NCBI GenBank assembly: GCA_030613055.1
Contig: JAUWMR010000004.1
Coordinates: 1 to 64,000 of the forward strand
Length of the DNA: 64,000 bases
Direction: 5' to 3'
Origin: Desulfobacteraceae bacterium
GTDB taxonomy: Bacteria; Desulfobacterota; DSM-4660; Desulfatiglandales; Desulfatiglandaceae
Below are positions 53,736 through 63,379 of this stretch, piece after piece. A model generated the notes under the pieces. It did no database searches, was not told where the DNA came from, and saw nothing but the letters and a program-made list of their open reading frames with translations. Within the stretch, counting starts at the first letter, position 1. Every line of letters starts with the position of its first letter. The position numbers and the translations under genes are program-made.

Positions 53736-55616
53736 TTGCCAGCAAATAACGAAATTTCTTCCACTGAAAGGCTTCTTGGTTTGATTCGAGGCGAAGATAA
53801 CGGTGTTGAGAATATTGACACACTTTTATCTAATGAGTTCCCAGACAAACGGAAAGCGCGTTCAGCAAGGGTTTGGCAACTAAAAAAGAAAATTACGGTT
53901 GGAATAGATTTCGGTCACCAATATCTGAAATTGGTGAAGGTCAGACAAGTATTAGACGACCAATGGAATCTTCTTGATTACAGGAATATACCCTTAGATC
54001 CCCGGATTCCTAAAGACAGCCCGGAATTCACCCGCTTTTTTAGAGCTACCCTAACTGGATTTTGTGGGTCTCCAGGAAAATGCAAGCTATGGAGCACAAT
54101 AACTTCGGATCAAATCGAAATCCGGCATATTCTAATACCTAAGGTCCCGAAAAAGAAGATTTCCAATGCGGTTTATTGGACACTCCAAAAAGAAGTCCCC
54201 TTTGACAAAAATGATACCATTTATGACTTTGAAATTTTGGGTGATAAATTAAAAGGGGGTATCCCGAAAACTGCAGTCCTTGCCTATATAGTTCCGAAAC
54301 AAGAGGTCCAACAAATAATATCTCTTTTCACCCGGTGTGGTTTCCTTCTGACAGGGCTGTCCCTTCCCCCGTTTGCCATAGCAAATCTATTGAGAACCGG
54401 CCTGATAAAAAACAACAACGAATCAGTATGCAGTCTATATGTTGGCAGGAATTATTCGTGTATTGATATCTTTTCATCCGGAAATCTGGCTCTAACCCGC
54501 CGCATAAAGACCGGGATGCACAGCATGATTGAAGGCATTATAGAAAAGATGAAGGAGAGCCAAAACAGGGTCTCTCATAAAGTGCCTGAAGGAGAAGATG
54601 GTTCCGGTCCGTTGACTACTGATGAACAAACGCCCATAAACATGAAACAGGCCGAGAGAATATTTTTTTCCATCAGCGAAGATTTCCCACCTCTCAGCGA
54701 AAATGAACCGGGATTTTATCTTAAAAAGACAGAGATAGGGAGGATGCTCCTTACTGCGTTAAATCGTCTGGTCGGGCAGATAGAAAGGACTTTTGAGTAT
54801 TATTCCTTAAGTTCCGAGAATAACAGTGTGAGTAGAATTTACACAGTTGGTGAAATCAATTCCTTCAAGCGATTGGTTCACTATATTTTCGAGCGAGTGG
54901 GAGTTCCCTGTTACACAGTCGATCTCCTTGCAAGTGGGATCCCTTTTGAGGGTAAAGTCTTACCTCCGGATTCAATTTTCGAGAGTTCTTCTTTTACTCC
55001 TGCCGTGGGAATGGCAGTGTCCCACGACTCTCGGACCCCTAATTTACTTTTTACCAATATATACAAAGAAAAGAAGACAAGCATTAAACGTATCAATACT
55101 GGCATCTTCATGGTATTTTTGGCAATAATGACAATTTGCATGGGTATTTTTTTGTGGCAAGACAATATTGGAGAGGTCAAAAAGTCTGAAATCGCTTTAC
55201 TTACCAAGAAGTTAGAGCAATACTTTCCCAGAATGGATCAAGAATTCATCGTACAACTTAAAGAAAAAACCAAACAAAAAACGAGTACTTTGAAGGAATA
55301 CGGCAAAAAATACCTGGCCATAGCAGTAATCGGAGAATTATCACGTATGACCCCGTCTAATATCCGTTTGCTGGGTATTCAACTGCGTCTGGGCAAAATT
55401 CCGGTAGATGATAAAAAAAAGGCGCCCCCAAAAAACCTGGTTTTGGAAGGTATGGTATTTGGGAGTCACCAGAAGCTTGAAACCTCTCTGGCATCATATT
55501 TACTTAGACTGGCGAACAGTCCTCTTTTCAGCCAACCTACTATCCATAAGAGCACACCTGGATACTATAAAGACAAAAGGGCTTTGCAGTTTACAGTCTA
55601 TATTAAATTGTTTTAA
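53736..55616 (+). CDS. PilM-PilN fusion protein (MshI-like) of type IV pilus assembly
   Basis: The 626-residue protein begins with a 50-residue extension. An actin-like PilM/GspL core follows, with VGIDFGHQYLKLVKVR near residue 55 and ATP-site segments later. After about residue 450 there is one membrane helix (IFMVFLAIMTICMGIFL) and a PilN-like periplasmic domain. PilM and PilN usually interact as separate proteins. The start is a TTG at 53736 preceded by AAAGGAATAATT; no ATG fits. It leads the plus-strand pilus operon, followed 21 bases later by the PilO-like gene. Confidence 0.85.
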   Translation: MPANNEISSTERLLGLIRGEDNGVENIDTLLSNEFPDKRKARSARVWQLKKKITVGIDFGHQYLKLVKVRQVLDDQWNLLDYRNIPLDPRIPKDSPEFTRFFRATLTGFCGSPGKCKLWSTITSDQIEIRHILIPKVPKKKISNAVYWTLQKEVPFDKNDTIYDFEILGDKLKGGIPKTAVLAYIVPKQEVQQIISLFTRCGFLLTGLSLPPFAIANLLRTGLIKNNNESVCSLYVGRNYSCIDIFSSGNLALTRRIKTGMHSMIEGIIEKMKESQNRVSHKVPEGEDGSGPLTTDEQTPINMKQAERIFFSISEDFPPLSENEPGFYLKKTEIGRMLLTALNRLVGQIERTFEYYSLSSENNSVSRIYTVGEINSFKRLVHYIFERVGVPCYTVDLLASGIPFEGKVLPPDSIFESSSFTPAVGMAVSHDSRTPNLLFTNIYKEKKTSIKRINTGIFMVFLAIMTICMGIFLWQDNIGEVKKSEIALLTKKLEQYFPRMDQEFIVQLKEKTKQKTSTLKEYGKKYLAIAVIGELSRMTPSNIRLLGIQLRLGKIPVDDKKKAPPKNLVLEGMVFGSHQKLETSLASYLLRLANSPLFSQPTIHKSTPGYYKDKRALQFTVYIKLF

Positions 55617-55637
55617 AATCGAAAAAAGGGATTGTTA

Positions 55638-56153
55638 ATGTTACCAAGGCAAAGCATCCGTTATCTTCTGATATGCGGGGTGGGGATATTAAGTTTTATC
55701 CTATTAGCTATATACCCCCACTACAAGAAATTGGATCGTATGAATATGGAAATAAAAAGTACGAGGTCCCAAATAAAGGAACAGGAGATCCTTTATCCCA
55801 TTGGCAAAAACATTTTGGACGAGTTGATGGCCAAGGAAACCTGGGACCTCCCTTTCCCCGAAAAGGCCAAGCTTGGCAGGGATAAAGCGGCCGAAATTTC
55901 AGGCATCTTTAAAGAAATAGCCCGAAAGAGCAATCTCGAGCCTGTTAATATCGTCCCGGATGTTAAGTCCTTAACCGAACAGACCGGGCTTTTATCCGTA
56001 GACATAATCGTACGGGGGGGCTTTTTTGATTTTCGTAAATTTTTCATCCATATGGGAGAATTACCATATCTTGAGCAAATAGAAGAAGTTCAGATTCAAC
56101 CAGTAGAAGCGGGCCGGGAATTCAAGCTAAAGATTTGGCTGGCCCTAAAATAA
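55638..56153 (+). CDS. PilO-like pilus assembly protein (MshJ-like)
   Basis: The 171-residue product has a single N-terminal helix (YLLICGVGILSFILLAIYP), then a coiled segment and a ferredoxin-like PilO fold. The phrase VRGGFFDFRKFFIHMGELPYL matches the typical PilO core. It would bridge the inner-membrane PilMN part to PilP and the secretin. I chose the ATG at 55638, after AAGGGATTGTTA, over a TTG two codons earlier. Confidence 0.8.
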   Translation: MLPRQSIRYLLICGVGILSFILLAIYPHYKKLDRMNMEIKSTRSQIKEQEILYPIGKNILDELMAKETWDLPFPEKAKLGRDKAAEISGIFKEIARKSNLEPVNIVPDVKSLTEQTGLLSVDIIVRGGFFDFRKFFIHMGELPYLEQIEEVQIQPVEAGREFKLKIWLALK

Positions 56154-56258
56154 TGACGAACATCAAAGAGGAAAAAGTAAGAGATAAATGTGCTGTTTAG
56201 CGTGTAAGCTGTGCTATAAGGTAATATTAACGGGTCTAATCTTCTGGAGAATGCTAAA

Positions 56259-56771
56259 ATGAAGAGGCGAGAAAAAATAATTCTCGGTCTTATGGCTCTT
56301 GTAATTGCATATGGCTTTTACGCCCTTTTTTTTTCTTCACCTCACAAGAAGACCGATATTTATGCTGGAAAGAAATCAGAAGAGTTAAGCAGGATAATTA
56401 CTGAAATTTCCTTGGATTTGAGTAAAAGTGGTCCTACGGAAGAGGATAATTATGTCATAGCGAGAGCCAAGAGCGATTGGGTTAAGGATCCTTTCCTTGA
56501 AAAAAAGGCTTCTGTAACCAAGGAGATACAAAAGCCAAAGGAACCTGAGGTAGTCATACCTAAGTTCACATTCGCTTATTCCGGGTTTATGAAGATGGGA
56601 GAGCTAAAAATCGCTATTGTAAACGGCCTGGAGTATAAAATTGGAGAAGAGGTAGTACCGGATAAATGTGTTATTCGGGAAATCTATCCAAACAAGGTCA
56701 TTATCAGAATAAAGGGAATAAAAGGGAAAAAGGGAGAAATCATCGTCCCTTTAGTGGAGGAAGTATTATAA
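56259..56771 (+). CDS. PilP-like pilus assembly protein (MshK-like)
   Basis: The 170-residue protein has an N-terminal membrane helix (IILGLMALVIAYGFYALFF), a flexible middle, and a C-terminal beta domain with FAYSGFMKMGELKIAIVNGLEYKIGEEV. That pattern is typical of PilP/GspC homology-region domains that dock onto the secretin. It is the only such candidate between the PilO-like gene and the secretin, which supports the role. 105 bases separate it from the PilO-like gene. Confidence 0.75.
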   Translation: MKRREKIILGLMALVIAYGFYALFFSSPHKKTDIYAGKKSEELSRIITEISLDLSKSGPTEEDNYVIARAKSDWVKDPFLEKKASVTKEIQKPKEPEVVIPKFTFAYSGFMKMGELKIAIVNGLEYKIGEEVVPDKCVIREIYPNKVIIRIKGIKGKKGEIIVPLVEEVL

Positions 56772-56792
56772 ATTTCTAATTAGGCGGTTTGT

Positions 56793-58361
56793 ATGTTAAA
56801 TGTAATTAACCATATGCATTTTATGAAAAAAAATATCTGGTTGGTTTTTGCAATTTCATTCCTGGTATTTACCCTCGGCTGTGCCGGTAAAGAGACCATA
56901 AAAAAAGACAAGTTCTTTGAAAAATGGAAGGTCATGGCCGAAAAGTCCAAGGGATATTCCCCCTCTAAAAAAGTGCGACCAACTAAACTCCCTGAGGAGA
57001 AAAAAGAAGCCGTTTTGGAAAAGGAGGATCAGGTTGCCCCTGAAAAACCTCTTCCCACGCAAAAGATATCACTGAGCATGCACGACATGGATGTCGCTGT
57101 GCTTCTTCGTTCCTTAGCCAAGATCGCTGGTCAAAACCTAATGATAAATGCGGATGTCAAGGGCAAGATCAATATGAATGTGGAAGCTGCCCCTTGGGAC
57201 CAGGTATTTCTCGGTATTCTGCGGACACAGGGACTAACCTATAAATGGGAGGGAGATATTATCCGTATTGTCACCGTGGAAGATATGGAGCATGACCTTA
57301 AAATAGAGAACATTCAAAAGAAACGAAAGGCCCAGGAAGTCGAATTGAGAAGGGTTCAGCCTCTTATGACCAAAGTTGTAAATATTGATTATTCGGATGC
57401 GAACAAGGTAAAGGGAAACCTGCAGGAATTCCTGACAAAAGACACAAAAGGTAAGCCTCGGGGATCGATTATGGTGGACGAACATACCAACTCGGTCATT
57501 ATACAGGCAATCAGAGATGATATTGCGAAAATGATCCCCCTGATCCAAGAGCTTGATAAACCCACGCCCCAGATACTAATAGAGGCCAATATCATCGAAA
57601 CAACCAGGGACACAGCCCGGGAGTTAGGAATTCGATGGGGAGGGCTGTATCACACCACACAGCAAGGTGAAGACAAAAAATATTGGGTCGGTCCCGGGGC
57701 GAACACCGGAGGGGTCATGGGACAGTCTCTGAATACAGGCATTGACCCCACTACCGGAACGGCTGCCAATTTCCCGGCCAATTTTGTGACGACGGGAGGT
57801 CTTGGCTTTGGCCTGGGTCTTGTGGGCGCGGAAATCGGAAAGTATTTATTAAATATCGAGCTTTCGGCCCTTCAGGAAGCGGGAAAGCTCAATATCCTTT
57901 CATCCCCGTCAATCACAACTCTTGATAATCAGACGGCTTTTACCGAAAATGGGGAAAAGATCCCCTATGTATCCACAGACAAGGAAGGAAACAGGGAAGT
58001 AAAATTTGAGGAAGCCGTTCTCAGACTGGAGATCAAACCCCATGTAATTGAAGGGAAATATCTTAGAATGGAGATTACGATCATAAAGGACGAAGTCGAT
58101 ACATCCCGCACCGTAGATGGGAATCCTTTTATTATAAAGAAACAGACGAAAACTTGTCTAATCGTTCGAGATGGTGAAACAATTGTCATCTCAGGGCTTA
58201 CCAGGCAAAGGCGGTTTGGATCGAAAGACGGAATACCCGGCCTCATGAATATTCCCCTATTTGGTTATCTTTTTAAAAGAGATAACAAGGAGAACACAAT
58301 GGAGGAAGTGCTTATATTTTTAACTCCTCGTATCTTGAAAGAAAGGGCTGCGGATCGATGA
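56793..58361 (+). CDS. mshL: Outer-membrane secretin, lipoprotein type (MshL/PilQ-like)
   Basis: The 522-residue protein forms the outer-membrane channel. It has a lipobox (VFTLGCAG) after a signal sequence, an N0/secretin-TonB domain (QKISLSMHDMDVAVLLRSLAKIAGQNLMINADVKG), an N1-type domain, and a secretin core ending with LRLEIKPHVIEG, VISGLTRQ and IPLFGYLFK. The lipoprotein form is the MshL type. The ATG at 56793 follows GGCGG; an ATG ten codons later is possible. Confidence 0.93.
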   Translation: MLNVINHMHFMKKNIWLVFAISFLVFTLGCAGKETIKKDKFFEKWKVMAEKSKGYSPSKKVRPTKLPEEKKEAVLEKEDQVAPEKPLPTQKISLSMHDMDVAVLLRSLAKIAGQNLMINADVKGKINMNVEAAPWDQVFLGILRTQGLTYKWEGDIIRIVTVEDMEHDLKIENIQKKRKAQEVELRRVQPLMTKVVNIDYSDANKVKGNLQEFLTKDTKGKPRGSIMVDEHTNSVIIQAIRDDIAKMIPLIQELDKPTPQILIEANIIETTRDTARELGIRWGGLYHTTQQGEDKKYWVGPGANTGGVMGQSLNTGIDPTTGTAANFPANFVTTGGLGFGLGLVGAEIGKYLLNIELSALQEAGKLNILSSPSITTLDNQTAFTENGEKIPYVSTDKEGNREVKFEEAVLRLEIKPHVIEGKYLRMEITIIKDEVDTSRTVDGNPFIIKKQTKTCLIVRDGETIVISGLTRQRRFGSKDGIPGLMNIPLFGYLFKRDNKENTMEEVLIFLTPRILKERAADR

Positions 58362-58388
58362 CCTTAAAGGCTTTTCCGGCACAAAAAA

Positions 58389-59942
58389 ATGGATTACTTC
58401 AGGCTTCTTAACTTAGACAGGGAACCCTTTTCCAATTCACCTGATCCCGACTTTTTTTTCCACTCCCGGCAGCATATCCAATGCATGCAAAAAATAGAAC
58501 TCGCTGTCCATCTCCGGAGAGGATTGAATGTCGTAATTGGGGATGTTGGGACAGGGAAAACTACCCTTTGCCGTCGGCTTATCCAAAAATTTTCAAACGA
58601 CGATAAAGTGGAGACCCATCTCATCCTCGATCCATATTTCAGTACTCCACGGGAATTTCTATCCACCGTGGCGGGCATGTTTGAAAAACATAAGACCGGA
58701 AACGGAACCAGCGACTGGCAACTCAAGGAAATCATCAATAAGTATCTCTTTCATCAGGGCGTGGATGATGAAAGGATAGTTGTCTTGATTATTGATGAAG
58801 GCCAAAAACTTCCTGATTTCTGTCTGGAAATCTTGCGAGAATTTCTCAACTACGAAACGAATGACCAAAAACTGCTTCAAATTATCATCTTTGCCCAGAA
58901 AGAATTTGATGCATACCTTGAAGATCATAAAAATTTTTCGGATCGTATCAATTTATACCATGTCTTAGGCCCGTTGAGTTTCCGAGAAACGAAATCCATG
59001 ATACAGTTTCGTCTTGAAAAAGCGATTAAAGGTAGTCATAGCCCTTCGTTTTTCAGTTTCCTGGCATTACGGGCCATATATCGGGCCACAGAGGGATACC
59101 CAAGGAGAGTCATTAATCTATGTCACCGGATCATTTTGACGTTAATCATTCAAAATCGTTCCAAGGCCGGCCGGTCCTTAGCCCGCTTCTGTATCAAAAA
59201 AGGATCTTTTGAACAGCCAAAGAAATGGCACCCGATCAGGATAGGGGTTTTGTCTTGTTTATTTTTGTTTTTGTTGGTTTTTGCACTGATACCTGAGCAC
59301 CTCAGGAGCCTGATACCATTGAAGGGAGAAAGATCCGAGTTTGCTCTTGAGAAATTACAGCATGATAAAGAGATTACTGTAATAAAAATTCCTATAATAA
59401 AGGTGCCTGAGACAAAGATAGTTGAGACAAAGGTGCCCGAGGCAAAGGTGCCTGAGATAAAAATTCCTATAACCTTGGGACAGATGACCACAATAAAAAA
59501 TGATACATTGGGGGAAATGATTCTTAGGGTTTACGGGGTTTATAGTCGTAAGTATTTAAATATCATGATAAAATCCAACCGGCAAATAAAGAATCCTGAC
59601 CTGATAGAACCAGGCCAGGTGATCAGTTTTCCGGCTAAGCCATGTAAAATCGGCACATCATCATTGAAAAACTGGTGGGTGCACATAACCACCAAAGAAC
59701 GACTCGAAGATGCCTACCGGTTCTTGAAAATCAATTCAGGGAAGGTGCCTAAATTGGCAATCGTCCCTTGTTGGAATAGTCGTGAGGGCTTGAAGTTTAT
59801 GATATTATGGAAGAGATGTTTTACTGATGAACAATCTGCTCAAAAGACCCTGAAGAGGCTACCTTCTTCGCTCGTTTCAGGGGCAAAGATACAGGCTAAA
59901 TGGGCCAAAGATACAGTATTTTTTGCCAATCCTGTTTTTTAA
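58389..59942 (+). CDS. mshM: ExeA/MshM-like AAA ATPase with LysM and SPOR-like C-terminus
   Basis: The 517-residue protein begins with an ExeA/GspA-type ATPase: Walker A GDVGTGKTT (51-59) and LIIDEGQKL. It crosses the membrane near residues 282-300. Outside are a linker of five-residue KVPE-type repeats (about 330-360), a LysM-like domain (about 362-415), and a C-terminal SPOR-like domain. This arrangement fits insertion of the secretin through the cell wall using ATP and peptidoglycan contact. It follows mshL by 27 bases. Confidence 0.88.
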   Translation: MDYFRLLNLDREPFSNSPDPDFFFHSRQHIQCMQKIELAVHLRRGLNVVIGDVGTGKTTLCRRLIQKFSNDDKVETHLILDPYFSTPREFLSTVAGMFEKHKTGNGTSDWQLKEIINKYLFHQGVDDERIVVLIIDEGQKLPDFCLEILREFLNYETNDQKLLQIIIFAQKEFDAYLEDHKNFSDRINLYHVLGPLSFRETKSMIQFRLEKAIKGSHSPSFFSFLALRAIYRATEGYPRRVINLCHRIILTLIIQNRSKAGRSLARFCIKKGSFEQPKKWHPIRIGVLSCLFLFLLVFALIPEHLRSLIPLKGERSEFALEKLQHDKEITVIKIPIIKVPETKIVETKVPEAKVPEIKIPITLGQMTTIKNDTLGEMILRVYGVYSRKYLNIMIKSNRQIKNPDLIEPGQVISFPAKPCKIGTSSLKNWWVHITTKERLEDAYRFLKINSGKVPKLAIVPCWNSREGLKFMILWKRCFTDEQSAQKTLKRLPSSLVSGAKIQAKWAKDTVFFANPVF

Positions 59943-60179
59943 TTTCCGTGACTACTCACGTAGTCAGGCTGAAGGTGTTTAGACTGAGTAGTTACTAATT
60001 TCCTAAAGGGCATTGCCTGTAACCGAAAATTCTATCTTTAATTTGTGATACTAATACTAATGGTAATTTGAGAATAAAAGGTAAAAGGGAGAACTGGAGG
60101 GAAGTGGCCGCCAATTTTTGACTTACTTCGCTAATATTGGTAATATCGTGCCACTGATATAAGGGGGTATAGGAATTTA
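59943..60179. other. Intergenic gap inside the pilus operon
   Basis: This 237-base gap before the GspE-like gene has no open frame. It contains GTGACTACTCACGTAGTC and ACTGAGTAGTTAC, which can pair, and an AT-rich stretch that may carry a second promoter. No binding motif is clear. Confidence 0.4.
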
Positions 60180-61886
60180 ATGAAAAAAAAGTTAGGAGAG
60201 ATGTTAATAGAGAATGACCTGCTAACTGAAGAACATCTAAGAAATGCCCTGGAGTCTATGAAGAACTCAAATTTTAAGCTGGGCGAGCTTTTAGTTCGAC
60301 AGGGAATTCTTAGGGAGTCTGAGCTTGTAGATATACTCTCAAAGAAGCTGAATATTAAAAAATATCATCCGAGCAAGTACCCTCTTGAACTCAGCCTGGC
60401 AGGTCTGATTTCGGCAGATATTGTCCAAAAGTATCAAGTGGTTCCTCTAAAGAAAAATAGTAACTTACTGACGATCGGCATGACTGACCCTACGAATATA
60501 AGGACTCTGGATATCGTCGAAGCGATGACAAATACCGAGGTTGAGCCTGTTATCTGCACGGAGCAGCAATTTAACGAACAGGTCAGAAGTCTTTACGGCG
60601 CATATTCAGATTTAGATGACGTTCTGGAGAGTATGCAGCAAGTCAAGTATGACGATACGGATACTGAGATAGAAATGGAGACAACCAATGAAGATATTCA
60701 AGTGAGTTCACTCCAGGACATGGCTGAAGAGGCCCCTATAGTTCGGTTAGTAAATTCCATAATTTCTCAAGCCATTCGCGAAAGGGCAAGCGATGTGCAT
60801 ATCAGTCCGGAAAAGAACTATGTCCAGGTCAGGTTTCGAGTGGATGGGAAGCTCCATGATATCCCTGTACCGCCCAAGTCCTTATTTCTGCCAATCATCT
60901 CCCGGTTAAAGATCCTGTCAAATATGGATATTGCCGTATCAAGAGCCCCCCAGGACGGAAGATTTACGGTTAAAATCCAAAACAGGGAAGTTAATATAAG
61001 GGCCTCTACCATACCGACAATTTATGGTGAGAATCTGGTCCTTCGCCTGTTGGATTCGACGACCGGCGGTTACTCCCTGGACCAGTTAGGGATGTCTCAG
61101 GGGGATATGGATAAAATAGAATTCTTAATTAACAGACCTTACGGCATGATTCTGAGCACCGGGCCTACGGGAAGTGGCAAAACTACAAGTTTATACTCAA
61201 TGCTGAAGAAGATCAACAGACCGGACACAAATATTATCACCCTGGAAGATCCTGTGGAATACAGGATAGAAAAAATCCGTCAGGTGCAGTTGAACCGGAA
61301 GGCAGGTATGACCTTTGCCGGCGGGCTCAGATCTATACTCCGACAGGATCCTGACGTTATAATGGTAGGGGAAATCAGGGATGCTGAAACAGCCGCTATC
61401 GCCGTTCAATCGGCCCTGACCGGCCATCGAGTCCTGAGCACGGTGCATACTAATGACGCGGCCGGGGCTATCACGCGCCTTATTGATATGGGTATTGAGC
61501 CCTTTCTTGTTTCTTCCGTATTACTTGTTTCATTTGCCCAGCGTTTGGTCAGGACGATTTGCCCCAACTGTAAAGAGAATTACACGCCACCTAAGGAAGC
61601 CTTAGCCTATTTTGGAATGGAGCATTTGAAAAAGGCTAAATTCCAGAGGGGAAAGGGATGCTTTAATTGTCTAAACACCGGCTACAAGGGGCGAACCGGC
61701 ATATTTGAAGTGTTGGCCATCGATGAAATGGTCCAGGAGATGATCGTGAAAGGGAGATCCGCTCACGAAATCACTCGCGCTGCCACTGAATCCGGAAATT
61801 TCAGAAGCCTTAAAGAAGATGCTGCTGATAAGGTACTAAATCAAATCACGACTTTGGAAGAAGCAGCCTCTGCTGTCATGAGTTAA
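60180..61886 (+). CDS. mshE: Pilus extension ATPase, GspE/PilB family (MshE-like)
   Basis: The 568-residue protein powers fibre assembly. It has two N-terminal T2SSE-type parts (MLIENDLLTEEHLRNAL), a linker, and a C-terminal ATPase with Walker A GPTGSGKTTSLY (about 323-334), the Asp box LEDPVEY and Walker B DVIMVGEIRDAETA. A four-cysteine zinc element (CPNCKENY ... GCFNC) lies near residue 465. The start at 60180 is an ATG with AGGAATTTA upstream. It ends 2 bases before the GspF-like gene. Confidence 0.93.
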   Translation: MKKKLGEMLIENDLLTEEHLRNALESMKNSNFKLGELLVRQGILRESELVDILSKKLNIKKYHPSKYPLELSLAGLISADIVQKYQVVPLKKNSNLLTIGMTDPTNIRTLDIVEAMTNTEVEPVICTEQQFNEQVRSLYGAYSDLDDVLESMQQVKYDDTDTEIEMETTNEDIQVSSLQDMAEEAPIVRLVNSIISQAIRERASDVHISPEKNYVQVRFRVDGKLHDIPVPPKSLFLPIISRLKILSNMDIAVSRAPQDGRFTVKIQNREVNIRASTIPTIYGENLVLRLLDSTTGGYSLDQLGMSQGDMDKIEFLINRPYGMILSTGPTGSGKTTSLYSMLKKINRPDTNIITLEDPVEYRIEKIRQVQLNRKAGMTFAGGLRSILRQDPDVIMVGEIRDAETAAIAVQSALTGHRVLSTVHTNDAAGAITRLIDMGIEPFLVSSVLLVSFAQRLVRTICPNCKENYTPPKEALAYFGMEHLKKAKFQRGKGCFNCLNTGYKGRTGIFEVLAIDEMVQEMIVKGRSAHEITRAATESGNFRSLKEDAADKVLNQITTLEEAASAVMS

Positions 61887-61888
61887 AG

Positions 61889-63109
61889 ATGCCCAGTTTT
61901 TCTTATCAGGCCATAAATGAAATTGGCAATAATGTCTCCGGCGTCATTGAAGCCGATTCGCAGACAATTGTTAATAATATGCTGGTTGAGCGTGGCTACA
62001 TCCCTTCCAAAATTACAATGAAAAGGGAAAGCGCGCAGTTGTCTGCCTGGACCGGCATCATAACAATGTTTGGCCGGGTCAAAGCCCCTGATCTGATCAT
62101 TTTTACTAAACAATTTCGAACAATGATCCGGGCCGGGGTACCAATGTTAACCATTTTGAAGGTACTGGAGGATCAATCCGAGAGGCCGATTCTGAAAAAG
62201 ATTGCTGCTTCCTTGTCACAGGACATCAATGAGGGTGCAAGTCTTTATGATGCCTTTAGAAAGCATCCGAAAGTATTTAGTCCTTTATACTGCAGTATGT
62301 TGGAGGCAGGTGAGGCCACCGGGGCTCTGCCAGATGTATTAGAGCGTTTGACATATATCATAGAGCACGAACACAAAATCAAGTCGGAGGTCAAAGCCGC
62401 ACTTCAATACCCGATTATTGTACTTACCTTACTTTGCACCGCTTTTTTTGTCCTCTTGACCTTTGTCATCCCAAGATTCGCACACATATTTGATAAAAGC
62501 GGGGTAGCGCTTCCCATTCCCACCAAAATATGTATTTTTCTATATCAATTTCTGGCCAATTATTGGCTCCTGATATTCGGATCTGTTATTGCAGGGGGAT
62601 CGGTTTTACTTTATTATCTCAAGACAGAGCAGGGAAAATTTGTTCGGGACACTATTTTTTTGAATCTCCCCATAGTTGGTAAGCTTTTCAAAAAGGCTGC
62701 AATGTCCCGCTTTGCCAGCATATTTGCCATACTGCAATCCAGCGGTGTGTCCATACTTGAATCTTTAACGATTCTGTCCGGAACCATTGGTAATACCGCG
62801 ATCTCACGAGAATTTGGCCGGGTAAGTGAAGGCCTTGAGGAAGGTCGTGGCATTTCCGAACCCCTGAGATCTGCTAAATACTTTACACCCATCGTTGTAA
62901 ACATGATTGCCATAGGCGAAGAATCCGGAAATCTTGCTGAAATGCTAAGCGACATTTCGGAGCATTATGATTCAGAGCTGGAATATGCCATGACAAAACT
63001 ATCAGAGTCCATAGGACCTATTTTGACGATTGGCCTGGCAGCCGTTGTGGGCTTTTTTGCACTTTCAATTTTTTTACCCATGTGGGATCTTACAAAGATG
63101 GTAAGGTAA
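61889..63109 (+). CDS. mshG: Inner-membrane platform protein, GspF/PilC family (MshG-like)
   Basis: The 406-residue protein has the two repeated GspF cytoplasmic domains (FTKQFRTMIRAGVPMLTIL and FASIFAILQSSGVSILESL) and about three membrane helices, including FVIPRFAHIF-type and the C-terminal AAVVGFFALSIFLPMWDL. It works with the ATPase to insert pilins. It lies 2 bases after mshE and closes the visible operon. Confidence 0.93.
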   Translation: MPSFSYQAINEIGNNVSGVIEADSQTIVNNMLVERGYIPSKITMKRESAQLSAWTGIITMFGRVKAPDLIIFTKQFRTMIRAGVPMLTILKVLEDQSERPILKKIAASLSQDINEGASLYDAFRKHPKVFSPLYCSMLEAGEATGALPDVLERLTYIIEHEHKIKSEVKAALQYPIIVLTLLCTAFFVLLTFVIPRFAHIFDKSGVALPIPTKICIFLYQFLANYWLLIFGSVIAGGSVLLYYLKTEQGKFVRDTIFLNLPIVGKLFKKAAMSRFASIFAILQSSGVSILESLTILSGTIGNTAISREFGRVSEGLEEGRGISEPLRSAKYFTPIVVNMIAIGEESGNLAEMLSDISEHYDSELEYAMTKLSESIGPILTIGLAAVVGFFALSIFLPMWDLTKMVR

Positions 63110-63115
63110 CCCTAA

Positions 63116-63379
63116 CGTTGCAAAAGTCGAGGGTGCTGAAGATCCGCGGCGTCGAGGGTGAAGCCGTAGTATTTTACTGCGAACCCTTGACAACAAAGGA
63201 GATTCGGCGCCCTCGGCTTTCCCGAAGGGTAAACAACATGGTGATTTGACAGGCCTTGCTCGAATGCACATGCAGTGAATTCCTGCAAGCGGGGTGACAA
63301 CGGGACGAAACACTGTAGTTTAGGGGTTTTTAATAATGCTAACCATGTTGTTTATGCAACAGTAGGGGTAACTCTTGTA
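63116..63379. other. Non-coding stretch between the GspF-like gene and the AAA+ gene
   Basis: It contains a GC-richer block with short minus-strand frames lacking binding sites, then the 14-base word GTTGTTTATGCAAC (63347-63360), which also occurs at 43803-43816. It resembles a dispersed element rather than a gene. No terminator is clear. Confidence 0.4.

Noticed and set aside
60121-60179. A sigma54 promoter before mshE
   Set aside because: GTGCCA occurs, but in the wrong orientation and without the paired GC element at the right spacing.
63074-63313. Minus-strand frames of 62 and 79 codons after the GspF-like gene
   Set aside because: One overlaps the end of mshG, both lack binding sites, and the block looks like a dispersed non-coding element.
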